From an uncultured Clostridia bacterium (GTDB lineage Bacteria > Bacillota > Clostridia > UMGS1883): a stretch of DNA of 34,006 nucleotides. Below are positions 16,499-26,251 of the stretch, piece after piece (positions within the stretch are counted from its first letter, which is position 1; the number at the start of each line of letters is the position of its first letter). The stretch lies in the NCBI GenBank assembly GCA_947630975.1, contig CANRJP010000019.1:1-34006 (forward strand), in the 5' to 3' direction. The notes below the pieces were generated by a model. The model was not told the origin of the DNA. It made no database searches and saw nothing but the letters and a program-made list of their open reading frames with translations. The position numbers and the translations under genes are program-made.

Positions 16499-17866
16499 AT
16501 GCTGTACGAAAAATTCAAAAAAACAATAAAAGACCACGACCTCCTTCAAAAGGGCGACACGGTGATCTGCGCCGTCAGCGGCGGAGCCGACTCCATGTGC
16601 CTTTTGGCCCTGATGAACAGGCTGGCCGGCGAAATGGACCTGAAGGTTGCGGCGGCCAACCTCAACCACTGTCTGCGCGGCAGCGAGAGCGACGGAGACT
16701 CCCAATTTGTGGAGACCGTGTGCGAGATAAAGGGCATACCCTTTTACGGAAAAAGGGCGGATGTGGGACTCATCGCCAAGGCCCGGGGCCAGAGCCTCGA
16801 GGAAGCGGGGCGCGAGGAGCGTTACAAATTCTTCGACGAGCTTTCGGCCCGGCTGGGCGGAGCCAAGGTGGCCACGGGCCACAACCTCAGCGACAACGCC
16901 GAGACCATACTCTTCCGGCTGGCGAGGGGCAGCGGGGCAAGGGGGCTCTGCGGCATCCGCTATAAGCGGGGCGGCATAATCCGTCCCCTGCTGGACGCCA
17001 CAAGGAAGGAAATCGAGGAATATCTGGTGGACAACGCCGTCATGTGGCGGGAGGACAGCTCAAATTCTCAACTGTGCTACTCCCGTAACAAAATCCGCCA
17101 CACGGTAATCCCACGGCTTGAGGAGATACAGCCCTCCGCCGTGGAAAAAATCGTGAGCTGCGGCAGGAGCATTGCCGAGGACGAGGAATATCTGGCCTCT
17201 CTGGCGGAAAAGCTGCTGTCCTCGGCCTATGTGGACACGGACGAGTATTCCACCTCGGCCATACTGGGCGCTCCGGCCCCCATCGCCCGCCGCGCGGCGG
17301 CAAGGCTGCTGGAGGACTGGGGCGCGAAGGATATAACCCAGGAAAAAATACTCGCATTTTTGGAGCTATGCGCGAAGCCATCCGGAAAACGCATGGATCT
17401 GAACGGCGACGCCTATGTGCTGCGGAGCTTTTACACCGTCCTCCGCCAGAGCCACACCTCCGAGAGGGGCTTTTCATACACCGTGAGGATAGGCCAGACC
17501 CTGTGCCACGACAACTGGGAGCTGTCCATAAGTCTCTCCGACAAATATCCCCCGAGGACAAGCGGACGTATCGCGGTCTTTGACCCAAATCAGCTCTTCG
17601 GCACCTTTACCGTCCGCTCAAGGCTGGACGGCGACAAAATAAAGCTCCGAAGCGGCGGGAGCAAAAAGCTGCAGGATCTGTTCACCGAACAAAAGATACC
17701 TCTGTCACAGCGCGGCCGAATTCCGGTGGTAACCAGAGGCGAGGAGATAATCTTCGTCCCCCCATACCGCAAAAGTCCCCGCTATCAGGCTGACCCGGAA
17801 GCGAAAAGCTTCCTTGTCATAGAATACAAAGAGATAAAGGAGAATGAGAACAATGGAAGAATTTAA
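16499..17866 (+). CDS. tilS: tRNA(Ile)-lysidine synthase TilS
   Basis: PP-loop SGGADSMCLLALM; GHNLSDNAETILFRLARGSGARGLCGI; C-terminal LFTEQKIPLSQRGRIPVV. Confidence 0.95.
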   Translation: MLYEKFKKTIKDHDLLQKGDTVICAVSGGADSMCLLALMNRLAGEMDLKVAAANLNHCLRGSESDGDSQFVETVCEIKGIPFYGKRADVGLIAKARGQSLEEAGREERYKFFDELSARLGGAKVATGHNLSDNAETILFRLARGSGARGLCGIRYKRGGIIRPLLDATRKEIEEYLVDNAVMWREDSSNSQLCYSRNKIRHTVIPRLEEIQPSAVEKIVSCGRSIAEDEEYLASLAEKLLSSAYVDTDEYSTSAILGAPAPIARRAAARLLEDWGAKDITQEKILAFLELCAKPSGKRMDLNGDAYVLRSFYTVLRQSHTSERGFSYTVRIGQTLCHDNWELSISLSDKYPPRTSGRIAVFDPNQLFGTFTVRSRLDGDKIKLRSGGSKKLQDLFTEQKIPLSQRGRIPVVTRGEEIIFVPPYRKSPRYQADPEAKSFLVIEYKEIKENENNGRI

Positions 17867-18413
17867 AAACGTCAACAGTGTCATCGAGCGGGTTCTCATA
17901 ACCGAGGACGAAATAAAGGCCAAAGTCACCGAGATCGGGGCTAAAATCAGCGACGAGTACCGTGGAAGGGAGCCGCTCATGCTCTGCATCCTCAGCGGCA
18001 GCTTCATGTTCGCCTCCGACCTGATGCGGGCCATAACCATTCCCGTGGGCATCAGCTTTATCTACGCCTCCAGCTACGGCGATTCCTCAATATCCAGCGG
18101 CGACGTGGACATCAGAACCGGCAAGGGCGGGCTGGACGTCAGGGATCGGGACGTGATAATCGTGGAGGACATAGTCGACACGGGGCGCACCCTCACCGCC
18201 GTTAAGAAGTATCTTGCGGACAAGGGCGCCAAGTCCGTGGAGATATGCAGCTTTCTCGACAAGCCGGAGCGGCGGGTCTTCCCGCTGGAGGTCAAATATA
18301 TGTGCTTCGACATACCCAACGAGTTTGTGGTGGGCTACGGCCTGGACTACGCCTACAAATACCGCCAGCTGCCCTTCGTGGGAGTACTTAAGCCCGAGAT
18401 CTACACCAAATAA
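17853..18413 (+). CDS. hpt: Hypoxanthine phosphoribosyltransferase
   Basis: PRPP-binding motif [48 protein letters not shown] at 17853 with SD aaggaga; overlaps the tilS 3' end. Confidence 0.95.
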   Translation: MEEFKNVNSVIERVLITEDEIKAKVTEIGAKISDEYRGREPLMLCILSGSFMFASDLMRAITIPVGISFIYASSYGDSSISSGDVDIRTGKGGLDVRDRDVIIVEDIVDTGRTLTAVKKYLADKGAKSVEICSFLDKPERRVFPLEVKYMCFDIPNEFVVGYGLDYAYKYRQLPFVGVLKPEIYTK

Positions 18414-18427
18414 GGAGGTTTTTACCT

Positions 18428-20254
18428 TTGAAGAAAACCGTCAGGAGCATCAGTCTCTATCTCATAATAACCCTGCTGCTCATCGGGGTATGCCTGTATA
18501 TGTTCCGCGCCCCCGAGCAGCCAAAAATGAAATTTTCCCAACTGGTGACCGAGATAAAGGCCGGTCGGGTCACCGAGCTCGAAGTCAACGACTCGAGCTG
18601 TGTGGCGACCATCGACGGCGTAAAGCACGAGGTCGAGGCCAAGCGGGATATGCTTTACTACACCTGCGGCGACGACATAACCGCCCAGATTGAAAACGGC
18701 CTTGTAGTCACCACTCCCGAGCCCGACAACTCCGGTTGGTGGCTGAGCTTGATCGGATACATCCTGATGGGAGTGCTGCCGCTGGCCTTTCTGTTCTACT
18801 TCATGCGCCAGATAAACGGCCGCAACGGCATCGGCGGCTTCGGCAAGAGCCACGCCAAGGTCGACGGGGACGGCAACTCCCCGAGAGTGACCTTCGCGGA
18901 CGTGGCCGGAGCCGACGAGGAGAAGCAGGAGCTTCAAGAAATAGTTGAATTTCTCAAAAACCCCCGAAAATTCATTGACCTCGGCGCCCGCATACCCAAG
19001 GGTGTGCTGCTGGTGGGCCCTCCCGGCACAGGCAAGACCCTGCTGGCCAAGGCCATTGCCGGAGAGGCGAAGGTGCCCTTCTTCTCCATTTCCGGTTCCG
19101 ACTTTGTGGAGATGTTTGTGGGCGTCGGCGCCAGCCGCGTCCGTGACCTGTTCGAGCAGGCCCGCAAGTCTCTGCCCGCCATAATCTTCATCGACGAGAT
19201 AGACGCCGTGGGCCGTCAGAGGGGCGCGGGTCTCGGCGGCGGCCACGACGAGCGGGAACAGACGCTGAACCAGCTTTTGGTGGAGATGGACGGCTTCGCT
19301 CCCAACGAGGGCATAATCATGATAGCCGCCACCAACCGCCCCGACATACTGGATCCCGCGCTGCTGCGGCCGGGACGCTTCGACCGTCAGGTCGTTGTCA
19401 ACTACCCCGACCAGAAGGGCCGCGAGGCCATTCTCAAGGTACACTCCAAAAACAAGCCCATAGACGAAAGCAGCGTTTCGCTGGAAAAAATAGCGAAAAC
19501 CACCTACGGCTTTACCGGCGCCGATCTGGAAAATCTGCTTAACGAGGCGGCGATTTTGGCCGCCCGGGCGGGAAAGACCAAAATCACCATGACCGAGATG
19601 GACGAGGCTATGCTCAAGACCGTCATTGGCCCGGAAAAGAAGTCCAGCAAGCACACGGAAAAGGACAAAAAACAGACCGCCTACCACGAGGCCGGCCACG
19701 CCGTCATCACCCGGCTGCTGCCAACTCAAGATCCGGTTCATCAGGTGTCCATTATCCCTCGCGGACGGGCCGGCGGCTTTACCCTGAACCTGCCCGACCA
19801 TGACAAGGCATATATAAATAAAGAAACCATGCTGGACAGCATAGTCGTGAGCCTTGCGGGACGGGCGGCGGAGAAAATAGTCTTTGGCGAGATCAACACC
19901 GGCGCTTCCAGCGACCTGACCCACGCCACAAACACCGCCCGCAAGATGGTGACCCAGTACGGCATGAGCGACGAGCTGGGCTATGTCAGCTTTGACGACG
20001 GAAACCACAACGTGTTCCTCGGTCGGGATTTCAGCGAGGGCCGGAGCTACAGCGAGGCGGTAGCCGCCCGGATAGACGCGGAGATAAAGCGTATCATCGA
20101 CGAGTGCTACAAGCGCTGTGAAGAGCTGCTCAACACCAATATGGCCAAGCTGGAAAACGTGGCTCAGGCTCTGTTGGACAACGAGAAGCTGGACGGCGAC
20201 GAGTTTGAAAAAGCCTTTATGAAGGACGAAACAGACGGAATTTTTGAATTCTGA
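18428..20254 (+). CDS. ftsH: ATP-dependent zinc metalloprotease FtsH
   Basis: TTG start after SD aaggagg. [18 protein letters not shown], second region of homology, and HEAGH zinc site ([13 protein letters not shown]). Confidence 0.97.
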   Translation: MKKTVRSISLYLIITLLLIGVCLYMFRAPEQPKMKFSQLVTEIKAGRVTELEVNDSSCVATIDGVKHEVEAKRDMLYYTCGDDITAQIENGLVVTTPEPDNSGWWLSLIGYILMGVLPLAFLFYFMRQINGRNGIGGFGKSHAKVDGDGNSPRVTFADVAGADEEKQELQEIVEFLKNPRKFIDLGARIPKGVLLVGPPGTGKTLLAKAIAGEAKVPFFSISGSDFVEMFVGVGASRVRDLFEQARKSLPAIIFIDEIDAVGRQRGAGLGGGHDEREQTLNQLLVEMDGFAPNEGIIMIAATNRPDILDPALLRPGRFDRQVVVNYPDQKGREAILKVHSKNKPIDESSVSLEKIAKTTYGFTGADLENLLNEAAILAARAGKTKITMTEMDEAMLKTVIGPEKKSSKHTEKDKKQTAYHEAGHAVITRLLPTQDPVHQVSIIPRGRAGGFTLNLPDHDKAYINKETMLDSIVVSLAGRAAEKIVFGEINTGASSDLTHATNTARKMVTQYGMSDELGYVSFDDGNHNVFLGRDFSEGRSYSEAVAARIDAEIKRIIDECYKRCEELLNTNMAKLENVAQALLDNEKLDGDEFEKAFMKDETDGIFEF

Positions 20255-20275
20255 CAGTATTTGAAGTAAAATCAA

Positions 20276-20410
20276 GGGGCCGGCCGAAAAAATCGTGCAG
20301 AACGGACGAAAATCAGCTCTCGCAGGCGGCGGGCGCAGCCCGACGCCGAGAAAGCCCTCCCGACGGCGTACATAGGTACGCCGAGGGTGATTTTCGTTCG
20401 TAGTTCAAGG
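20276..20410 (+). repeat. Structured interspersed element R, copy 1 (3' of ftsH)
   Basis: AAAAAATCGTGCAGAACGGACGAAAATCAG (20287-20316) recurs at 33932-33961. CGGACGAAAATCA (20303-20315) pairs with TGATTTTCGTTCG (20388-20400), enclosing two hairpins. Confidence 0.7.
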
Positions 20411-20420
20411 GCATAAAAAT

Positions 20421-20452
20421 AAGAAAATTCGCTCGTTAGGGCGAATTTTCTT
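20421..20452. terminator. Strong stem-loop, putative terminator
   Basis: AAGAAAATTCGC-TCGTTAGG-GCGAATTTTCTT, a perfect 12-bp stem whose 3' arm includes TTTTCTT. Confidence 0.65.
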
Positions 20453-20547
20453 CATTATGAAATTAGCAATTATTTTATTTTATTTATTGATTGATTATAT
20501 AACTCTCAAATTTGCCTTAAATTAAGTCATTTAGCCGAAATAGGGGA

Positions 20548-20674
20548 CCCCGCAAAACGGCGAAGCCGATTTTGTGGGGAAAAGGAGTCACAGCAAGGTG
20601 AGCCACGTTTCGATTTTTCAAATCGAAACAAGCGATACCGAGCTTGTGACGACGCAGTTCTGCGCGACTTTTTT
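20548..20674 (+). ncRNA. Candidate structured RNA/repeat module, copy B
   Basis: Hairpin CCCCGCAAAACGGC-GAA-GCCG(A)TTTTGTGGGG, GGAGTCACAGC linker, hairpin GTTTCGATTT-TTC-AAATCGAAAC, then CGATACCGAGCTTGTGACGACG and a T6 tract. Same layout as 6293-6412. Confidence 0.5.
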
Positions 20675-20685
20675 CCAGCCCCGCC

Positions 20686-21372
20686 CTATTTTTTCGGTAT
20701 CTGCCGCACTGAAAGGGAAATATTCAAGTTACCGTTGCGGACGCGGAGCTCGTTCAGGAATTCCCGCTCATTCTGTCCCGGCTCCATTGTAAGATGGTAG
20801 CACAGCTCAAGCAGCGAACCCAGATCGGTAGTCTTTATGCGGTAGAGGGAGTAGCTCTTGGAATAGCGTTTAAGTATCTCGTCAAAGGTCCCCTCGTAGT
20901 TCAGATCCTCGGGAACGGTTATCTTAAGGGTCTTTTGCACGGCCTTTTTCTCAAAGAGCCGAAGTCTTTCGGTGACGATAAGGCCAACGCAGAGAATTAT
21001 CACAAAAACGGCGCCGTAGCCGTACAGTCCCACGCCGCAGGAAAGGCCGGCCGCTATGTCAAAAAAGATAAAGCCTATATCCTTCGGGTCGCCGGGGGCG
21101 CTCCTGAACCGGATGATGGACAGGGTGCCCGCCATGCTGAAGGCACGGGCGATATTGCTGCCGATGAAGAGGATGATAACGGCCATTATCACGGGCAGCA
21201 TCATCAGCGTGACCGCAAAGCTCCGCTGGAACATGGCCTCGTCCTGGGTCATATAGTATGTAAAGGCGATGGCAAGGCCCATCAGCACCGCCACCAATAT
21301 GGTTATGAGCGCCGAGGGCAGCGTTATCTCCGAGGATACGTTAGTCAAAATTTCGTTAAACAATTCATTCAT
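20686..21372 (-). CDS. DUF4956 domain-containing membrane protein
   Basis: Several TM helices, IIRFRSAPGDPKDIGFIFFDIAAGLSCGVGLYGYG; directly downstream of a VTC-domain gene as is common for this family. Confidence 0.88.
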   Translation of the reverse strand: MNELFNEILTNVSSEITLPSALITILVAVLMGLAIAFTYYMTQDEAMFQRSFAVTLMMLPVIMAVIILFIGSNIARAFSMAGTLSIIRFRSAPGDPKDIGFIFFDIAAGLSCGVGLYGYGAVFVIILCVGLIVTERLRLFEKKAVQKTLKITVPEDLNYEGTFDEILKRYSKSYSLYRIKTTDLGSLLELCYHLTMEPGQNEREFLNELRVRNGNLNISLSVRQIPKK

Positions 21373-21391
21373 CTGTCTTATTTCCTTTCTT

Positions 21392-22120
21392 TCAGCTCGC
21401 GGTCGAACCGGACTTAGTTATATACTGCCGGAACTCTGTTCCGTATTTGGAGAACCGAACCCGCTTTATGTCCAGTTCGTTGAGCATATGAGCCAGCCAA
21501 AGCGGCTTTGCCAGCGAGGTTTTTATCTCCATGAGATAAACGTCCCCCTCCAGCAGCCTTTCTCCGTGGTTGCCGGCCTCCAGCCGCACATCCTCGCGGC
21601 GGGTGCGGATGTTCATATCAAAGGATATCCTGAGGTCGGGATTGCCCCTTTCGTGATAGGCCACGCGGTCATAAGCCAGATATACCTTCGGTCTCAGCTT
21701 GTTCCTGCCGAGAAAGTAAGCTATCTCTTTCAAGACCTGGCCGTTCATATAATCCTTAATTTCCGGTATTTCGCCGGTCTCCACAAATTTGTAGGCTTCC
21801 CCCAGCCGCAGAACCGTCCGCCGCTTGTTGACCAGACCCTTGAACTTCTTCTTCATTTCGAGAAACACCTTTGAATTCCCGTCCGGCACGCCGTAAGCTC
21901 TGAGCCGGAGCTTTTCCTTATATACCGGCTTTGCGAGAGAATGTCTTATCAGGTGGTCGTCCTCGGTGTCGAAATAGATGTTGGCTATTGGATAGGGCTC
22001 GTGATTTTCATTGTGCGAGTCCAATTCCATATGCTCATCCATCACCGCCAGCACCTTTTCATAGGTGGCCCGGTCAAGAATATACTTATGCTCATATCTG
22101 TTGAAAACTTCAATCGCCAT
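21392..22120 (-). CDS. Polyphosphate polymerase (VTC) domain-containing protein
   Basis: NRYEHKYILDRATYEKVL; YFDTEDDHLIRHSLAKPVYKEKLRLRAYG; VFLEMKKKFKGLVNKRR; YLMEIKTSLAKPLWLAHMLNEL. Confidence 0.9.
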   Translation of the reverse strand: MAIEVFNRYEHKYILDRATYEKVLAVMDEHMELDSHNENHEPYPIANIYFDTEDDHLIRHSLAKPVYKEKLRLRAYGVPDGNSKVFLEMKKKFKGLVNKRRTVLRLGEAYKFVETGEIPEIKDYMNGQVLKEIAYFLGRNKLRPKVYLAYDRVAYHERGNPDLRISFDMNIRTRREDVRLEAGNHGERLLEGDVYLMEIKTSLAKPLWLAHMLNELDIKRVRFSKYGTEFRQYITKSGSTAS

Positions 22121-22136
22121 GAAATATCTTCCTTAA

Positions 22137-23021
22137 TTACTGACTTACAGTTATTTCCTTTCCGTCGCTCTTCACGCTGATGTCGCCGCCGCTGGTGAGA
22201 TATACGTTCTCACATACGAGGCCGAGAGCGTCGAGGGTCTGGGACTCGGCGGGGTTCTTGTCGCTGCAGGTTATGACCGCATAATCGGGATCAACCGTCT
22301 CAAAGAATTTTTTTGAGTTGTGGTTGTACTTACCGTGGTGAGGCACCTTTAAGAAGTCGTGCTTCGTATAGCCCGTCTGTTCCATTATTTCAGACAGTCT
22401 CATTGACTCGGCATCCCCGGTGAAAAGGAAGGTGTTCTCGCCGTGAGTTACGTCCACCGCGATGGAAAAATCGTTGTCGTCCTCGGCATAGCTGCTCCTC
22501 TGCGGGGCAAAGACCTCGAACAGCACATCGTCGAGGGTAAAGCTGAAGTCCTTTGTTATGGCTTCCGGCTCAAAGCCGTTTTCCTCAACGTATTCGGCGT
22601 AATGCTCGTACTCGTCGCAGGTGCCCTCATACTTGGGCGTGATTATTCTCCCGACTTCCACGCCGCTGCCCAGCACCTCGGGCACGCCGCCCACATGGTC
22701 CTTGTCGAAGTGGGTTATAAACAGGTAATCCACCTTTCCGATACCGTTGTCGCTGAGATAATCCGCCACCTCGCCGCCGTCGTCGCTCTCTCCGCAGTCG
22801 ATTATGACGCTATGATTTTCGGTCTTAAGTATTATGGCGTCGGCCTGTCCCACCTTGAGGACGGAAAAATCAAACTCGCCCGTGACCTCCGGCACCGTGG
22901 GCCGTTCACTCTTTTTTTCGTCGCAGGCGCAGAGGGACAGCGCCGTCAAAGCCGCCGCCGCTGCCGCAAGGCCGCGCTTCATTAATTTCCTGTACATACG
23001 GAATTCCCCCTTACATTTCAT
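22137..23021 (-). CDS. ComEC/Rec2-like MBL-fold metallohydrolase, secreted lipoprotein
   Basis: Signal peptide with lipobox-like LSLCACD; FSVLKVGQADAIILKTENHSVIIDCG; THFDKDHVGGVPE; FLFTGDAE; LKVPHHGKYN. Confidence 0.9.
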   Translation of the reverse strand: MKCKGEFRMYRKLMKRGLAAAAAALTALSLCACDEKKSERPTVPEVTGEFDFSVLKVGQADAIILKTENHSVIIDCGESDDGGEVADYLSDNGIGKVDYLFITHFDKDHVGGVPEVLGSGVEVGRIITPKYEGTCDEYEHYAEYVEENGFEPEAITKDFSFTLDDVLFEVFAPQRSSYAEDDNDFSIAVDVTHGENTFLFTGDAESMRLSEIMEQTGYTKHDFLKVPHHGKYNHNSKKFFETVDPDYAVITCSDKNPAESQTLDALGLVCENVYLTSGGDISVKSDGKEITVSQ

Positions 23022-23118
23022 AATTATAGTAAGGCAACATCAAAATTGCATTAAAAATAAATTAAATTTTCGTAAACTCTGATATTGCGGCATTGTCCAT
23101 CTGTCAGCAATATGTTTT

Positions 23119-23147
23119 ATTATAACACATTAATTTACAAATGTAAA
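23119..23147 (-). promoter_or_regulatory. Putative sigma-A-type promoter for the MBL-VTC-DUF4956 cassette
   Basis: Minus strand TTTACA-N17-TATAAT. Confidence 0.7.
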
Positions 23148-23232
23148 GTGCAGTTTATGCTAAAATAAAATATTTACAGGAAAAAATGATATGAGGTCGG
23201 ACACATAAGAGGTCTTTTTATGAAAAAGAATA

Positions 23233-23261
23233 TTGACAACAAAAGTGCGGTTTGATATAAT
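23233..23261 (+). promoter_or_regulatory. Consensus sigma-A-type promoter for the Ig-like/transglutaminase gene
   Basis: TTGACA-N17-TATAAT, 38 nt upstream of the ATG at 23299. Confidence 0.85.
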
Positions 23262-23298
23262 ATTTTCATTAACACAATACATAAGGAGGGTACACATC

Positions 23299-26109
23299 AT
23301 GAATTTAAAGAAGCTTATTGCAATTATACTTTGCCTGACAGTGGCGCTGATTCCCGCAATGGGACTTACCGCCATGGCCGCCGGCGAGCAGGTATGCTAT
23401 ATTGAACTCACCTTTGACGGCCCCTATTACACCGGCGGCATTATGCCCGGTATTCAGGACGTTTCGCTTCAGGCCGACGACGCGGTGGAGGCCGCGGCGG
23501 CGACGCTGCGCGAGGCTATGAGGACACGCCAAACATATGTCGAGGTTTCCATTCCGGGACACAGCGTTTCGGAAAGAAGCGCTTTATGCAACGAGATATT
23601 CGACATGGCTCTGGCCCACACCGGAGTTCCGGACGAGGGCGATTATATCAGAACAGTATACGGCGGAAGGAGCGAGGGCTATATCAGCGGTGCGTCCGTT
23701 CTTACCCTGACATATAACATAAATTATTACACCACCGCCGAGCAGGAGAAGGAAGTTGACGATGCGGTGGACGCCCTGCTGGCACAGCTCGACGTGGACG
23801 AAATGGACGACTTCCACAAGGTATGGACCATATACAACTGGATGTGCGACAATATCGTATACGACTACGAAAATTTGGAGGACGATTCATATAAGCTGAA
23901 ATATACACCCTATGCCGCCCTCATAAACCGCACCGCCGTTTGTCAGGGCTACGCCGGTCTGCTCTACCGCCTGCTCCTTGAGGTTGGCGTGGACTGCCGG
24001 TACATATCTGGTAAAGGCGGCGGTGGCAACCACGGTTGGAACATCGTAAAGCTGGGCGAAAAATACTACAACGCCGACTCCACCTGGGATTACAATCATT
24101 GTAATTACCCTTATTTTCTCAAGTGCGGCGCGAACTTTCCCGATCATAAACGTAACGGCGAATATGAGACGGCTGAATTTAACGCCGCCTATCCCATGTC
24201 CGACACCGACTATGACATCACGCCGGAGTTGCCTGTTGAGCGGGTCGAGCTCGTTCCGAACACCATAGAGCTGACGGTCGGCGGGTCTAAAACCCTGCAA
24301 GCCAACGTCTATCCGGAAAATGCCAGCAATAAGCTGGTCTTGTGGGGTGCGGCAGCCGGCAGCCAATCTATAGTTCAGGTCGAAAATGGCGTTGTGACCG
24401 GTCTGAGCGAGGGAGTAGCCGATATTTACGTGCGGTCAAGAGAAAACGGCGATATAATAGACTGGGGCACGGTCATAGTGACCGACGGGCCTTATGTTCC
24501 CATCGAAAGCGTGAGCATCGATACGGAAGAACTGTATCTCACAGTAGGCGAAACAGCCGTCCTCACGGCCACGGTCTATCCCGAAAACGCCACTTTTAAA
24601 GACGATGTAGTTTGGGGCTCACTCCAAAAGGATGTGGCGACCCTTGAAAACGGCGTCGTGACCGGTCTGAGCGAGGGCACAGCCGACATTTACGTGTATG
24701 CAAAAGGAAACATCGATATAATAGACTGGTGCAGGGTCATAGTGACCGACGAGCCTTATGTTCCCATCGAAAGCGTGAGCATCGATACGAAAGAACTGTA
24801 TCTCACAGTGGGCGAAACAGCCGTCCTCACGGCCACGGTCTATCCCGAAAACGCCACTTTTAAGGATGATTTAGTTTGGGTCTCGCTCCAAGAGGATGTG
24901 GCGACCCTTGAAAACGGCGTCGTGACCGGTCTGAGCGAGGGCACAGCCGACATTTACGTGTATGCAAGAGATAGCGACAAAATAAGCTGGGGAAAGGTCA
25001 TAGTGACCGATATGCCTTATGTTCCAATCGAAAGCGTGAGCCTCGATACGGAAGAGCTGTACCTTAATGTGGGCGAAACAGCCGTCCTCACGGCCACGGT
25101 CTATCCCGAGAACGCCACTTTTAAAGACGATATCGTTTGGGGTTCGCTCCAAGAGGATGTGGCGACCCTTGAAAACGGCGTCGTTACAGCCGTTTCTCCC
25201 GGTACGGCCGATGTTTATGTGTATCCGACAGGAATGATTGACAGGCCAGCTTGGTGTACCGTACACGTATCGGAACCGGTATCGGACGTTCCCATCGAAA
25301 GTGTGAGCCTCGATACAGAAGAGCTGTATCTTAACGTGGGCGAAACAGCCGTTCTAACGGCCACGGTTTATCCCGAAAACGCCACTTTTAAAGACGATAT
25401 CGTTTGGGGTTCGCTCCAAGAGGATGTGGCCACCGTTGAAAACGGCGTCGTTACAGCCGTTTCTCCCGGTACAGCCGATGTTTACGTGCATCCGACAGGG
25501 CAGGCAGACAAGGCAGCCCGGTGTACCGTACACGTATCGGAGCCGGTATCGGACGTTCCCATCGAAAGTGTGAGCCTCGATACAGAAGAGCTGTATCTTA
25601 ACGTGGGCGAAACAGCCGTCCTCACGGCCACGGTCTATCCCGAAAACGCCACTTTTAAAAACGATATCGTTTGGGGTTCGCTCCAAGAGGATGTGGCCAC
25701 CGTTGAAAAAGGCGTCGTTACAGCCGTTTCTCCCGGTACAGCCGTTGTTTACGTGCATCCGACAGGGCAGACAGACAAGGTAGCCCGGTGTACCGTACAC
25801 GTATCGGAACCGGTATCGGAGCCGAACGAATACACCGTCTTGAGCCTTAACCCCGGCGCTAACGAAGACGGCAGGGTCAGCGTCAGCGTGGAGCTGGCCG
25901 GTAATTCCGACCGCGGCGAAGCCGTCACATTGGTGATCGCCGTATATAAAGACGGCGCACTGGTGGACATTAAGCATACGGAAGTTCAGCTTTCAAAGGG
26001 GCAGAGCGACACCTTCAGCGAATTGCTGACCGCCGATGAGGACTGTACCTTCAAGGCATTTGTCTGGGACAGCCTCAACGGTATGAAAAGCCTGAGCAAT
26101 TCAAAATAA
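23299..26109 (+). CDS. Secreted transglutaminase-like protein with tandem Big_2-type Ig-like domains
   Basis: ATG at 23299 after SD aaggaggg; signal peptide; transglutaminase-like triad context (AVCQGYAGLLYRLL, NHGWNIV, YYNADSTWD); six consecutive Ig-like repeats. The tracked ORF start at 23233 falls on the promoter -35. Confidence 0.88.
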   Translation: MNLKKLIAIILCLTVALIPAMGLTAMAAGEQVCYIELTFDGPYYTGGIMPGIQDVSLQADDAVEAAAATLREAMRTRQTYVEVSIPGHSVSERSALCNEIFDMALAHTGVPDEGDYIRTVYGGRSEGYISGASVLTLTYNINYYTTAEQEKEVDDAVDALLAQLDVDEMDDFHKVWTIYNWMCDNIVYDYENLEDDSYKLKYTPYAALINRTAVCQGYAGLLYRLLLEVGVDCRYISGKGGGGNHGWNIVKLGEKYYNADSTWDYNHCNYPYFLKCGANFPDHKRNGEYETAEFNAAYPMSDTDYDITPELPVERVELVPNTIELTVGGSKTLQANVYPENASNKLVLWGAAAGSQSIVQVENGVVTGLSEGVADIYVRSRENGDIIDWGTVIVTDGPYVPIESVSIDTEELYLTVGETAVLTATVYPENATFKDDVVWGSLQKDVATLENGVVTGLSEGTADIYVYAKGNIDIIDWCRVIVTDEPYVPIESVSIDTKELYLTVGETAVLTATVYPENATFKDDLVWVSLQEDVATLENGVVTGLSEGTADIYVYARDSDKISWGKVIVTDMPYVPIESVSLDTEELYLNVGETAVLTATVYPENATFKDDIVWGSLQEDVATLENGVVTAVSPGTADVYVYPTGMIDRPAWCTVHVSEPVSDVPIESVSLDTEELYLNVGETAVLTATVYPENATFKDDIVWGSLQEDVATVENGVVTAVSPGTADVYVHPTGQADKAARCTVHVSEPVSDVPIESVSLDTEELYLNVGETAVLTATVYPENATFKNDIVWGSLQEDVATVEKGVVTAVSPGTAVVYVHPTGQTDKVARCTVHVSEPVSEPNEYTVLSLNPGANEDGRVSVSVELAGNSDRGEAVTLVIAVYKDGALVDIKHTEVQLSKGQSDTFSELLTADEDCTFKAFVWDSLNGMKSLSNSK
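24499..25824 (+). repeat. Tandem coding repeats (five near-identical Ig-like units of 261-267 bp)
   Basis: Unit starts (CCC/CCA-ATCGAAAG) at 24499, 24763, 25024, 25291 and 25558; shared core GGCGAAACAGCCGTCCTCACGGCCACGGTCTATCCCGAAAACGCCACTTTTAAAGACGAT. A more divergent unit precedes at about 24232. Confidence 0.92.
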
Positions 26110-26124
26110 CGGGCATAACGGCAA

Positions 26125-26158
26125 AAAACGGCTTGAAACTTACGTTTCAAGCCGTTTT
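26125..26158. terminator. Bidirectional intrinsic terminator
   Basis: AAAACGGCTTGAAAC-TTAC-GTTTCAAGCCGTTTT, perfect 15-bp stem with A/T tails on both sides, between the Ig-like gene (+) and tRNA-Ala (-). Confidence 0.85.
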
Positions 26159-26162
26159 CCTG

Positions 26163-26238
<76 letters not shown>

Positions 26239-26251
26239 GACTGACTTGTCT

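Noticed and set aside
11657-20254. Novel operon spanning yybS to ftsH
   Set aside because: yybS-gdpP-rplI-dnaB and tilS-hpt-ftsH are well-known conserved Firmicutes gene orders.
18422-20275. 617-aa antisense ORF covering all of ftsH
   Set aside because: The sense frame is unambiguous FtsH. Long open antisense frames are common over GC-rich coding sequence with strong codon bias, and the antisense protein has no recognisable domain.
23233-23298. Upstream N-terminal extension of the Ig-like ORF (start 23233)
   Set aside because: It overlaps a perfect TTGACA-N17-TATAAT promoter; the ATG at 23299 has a good SD and begins a signal peptide.
24499-25824. Possible CRISPR-like regular repeat
   Set aside because: Period is 261-267 bp, in frame, and encodes Ig-like domains; no short repeats separated by unique spacers.
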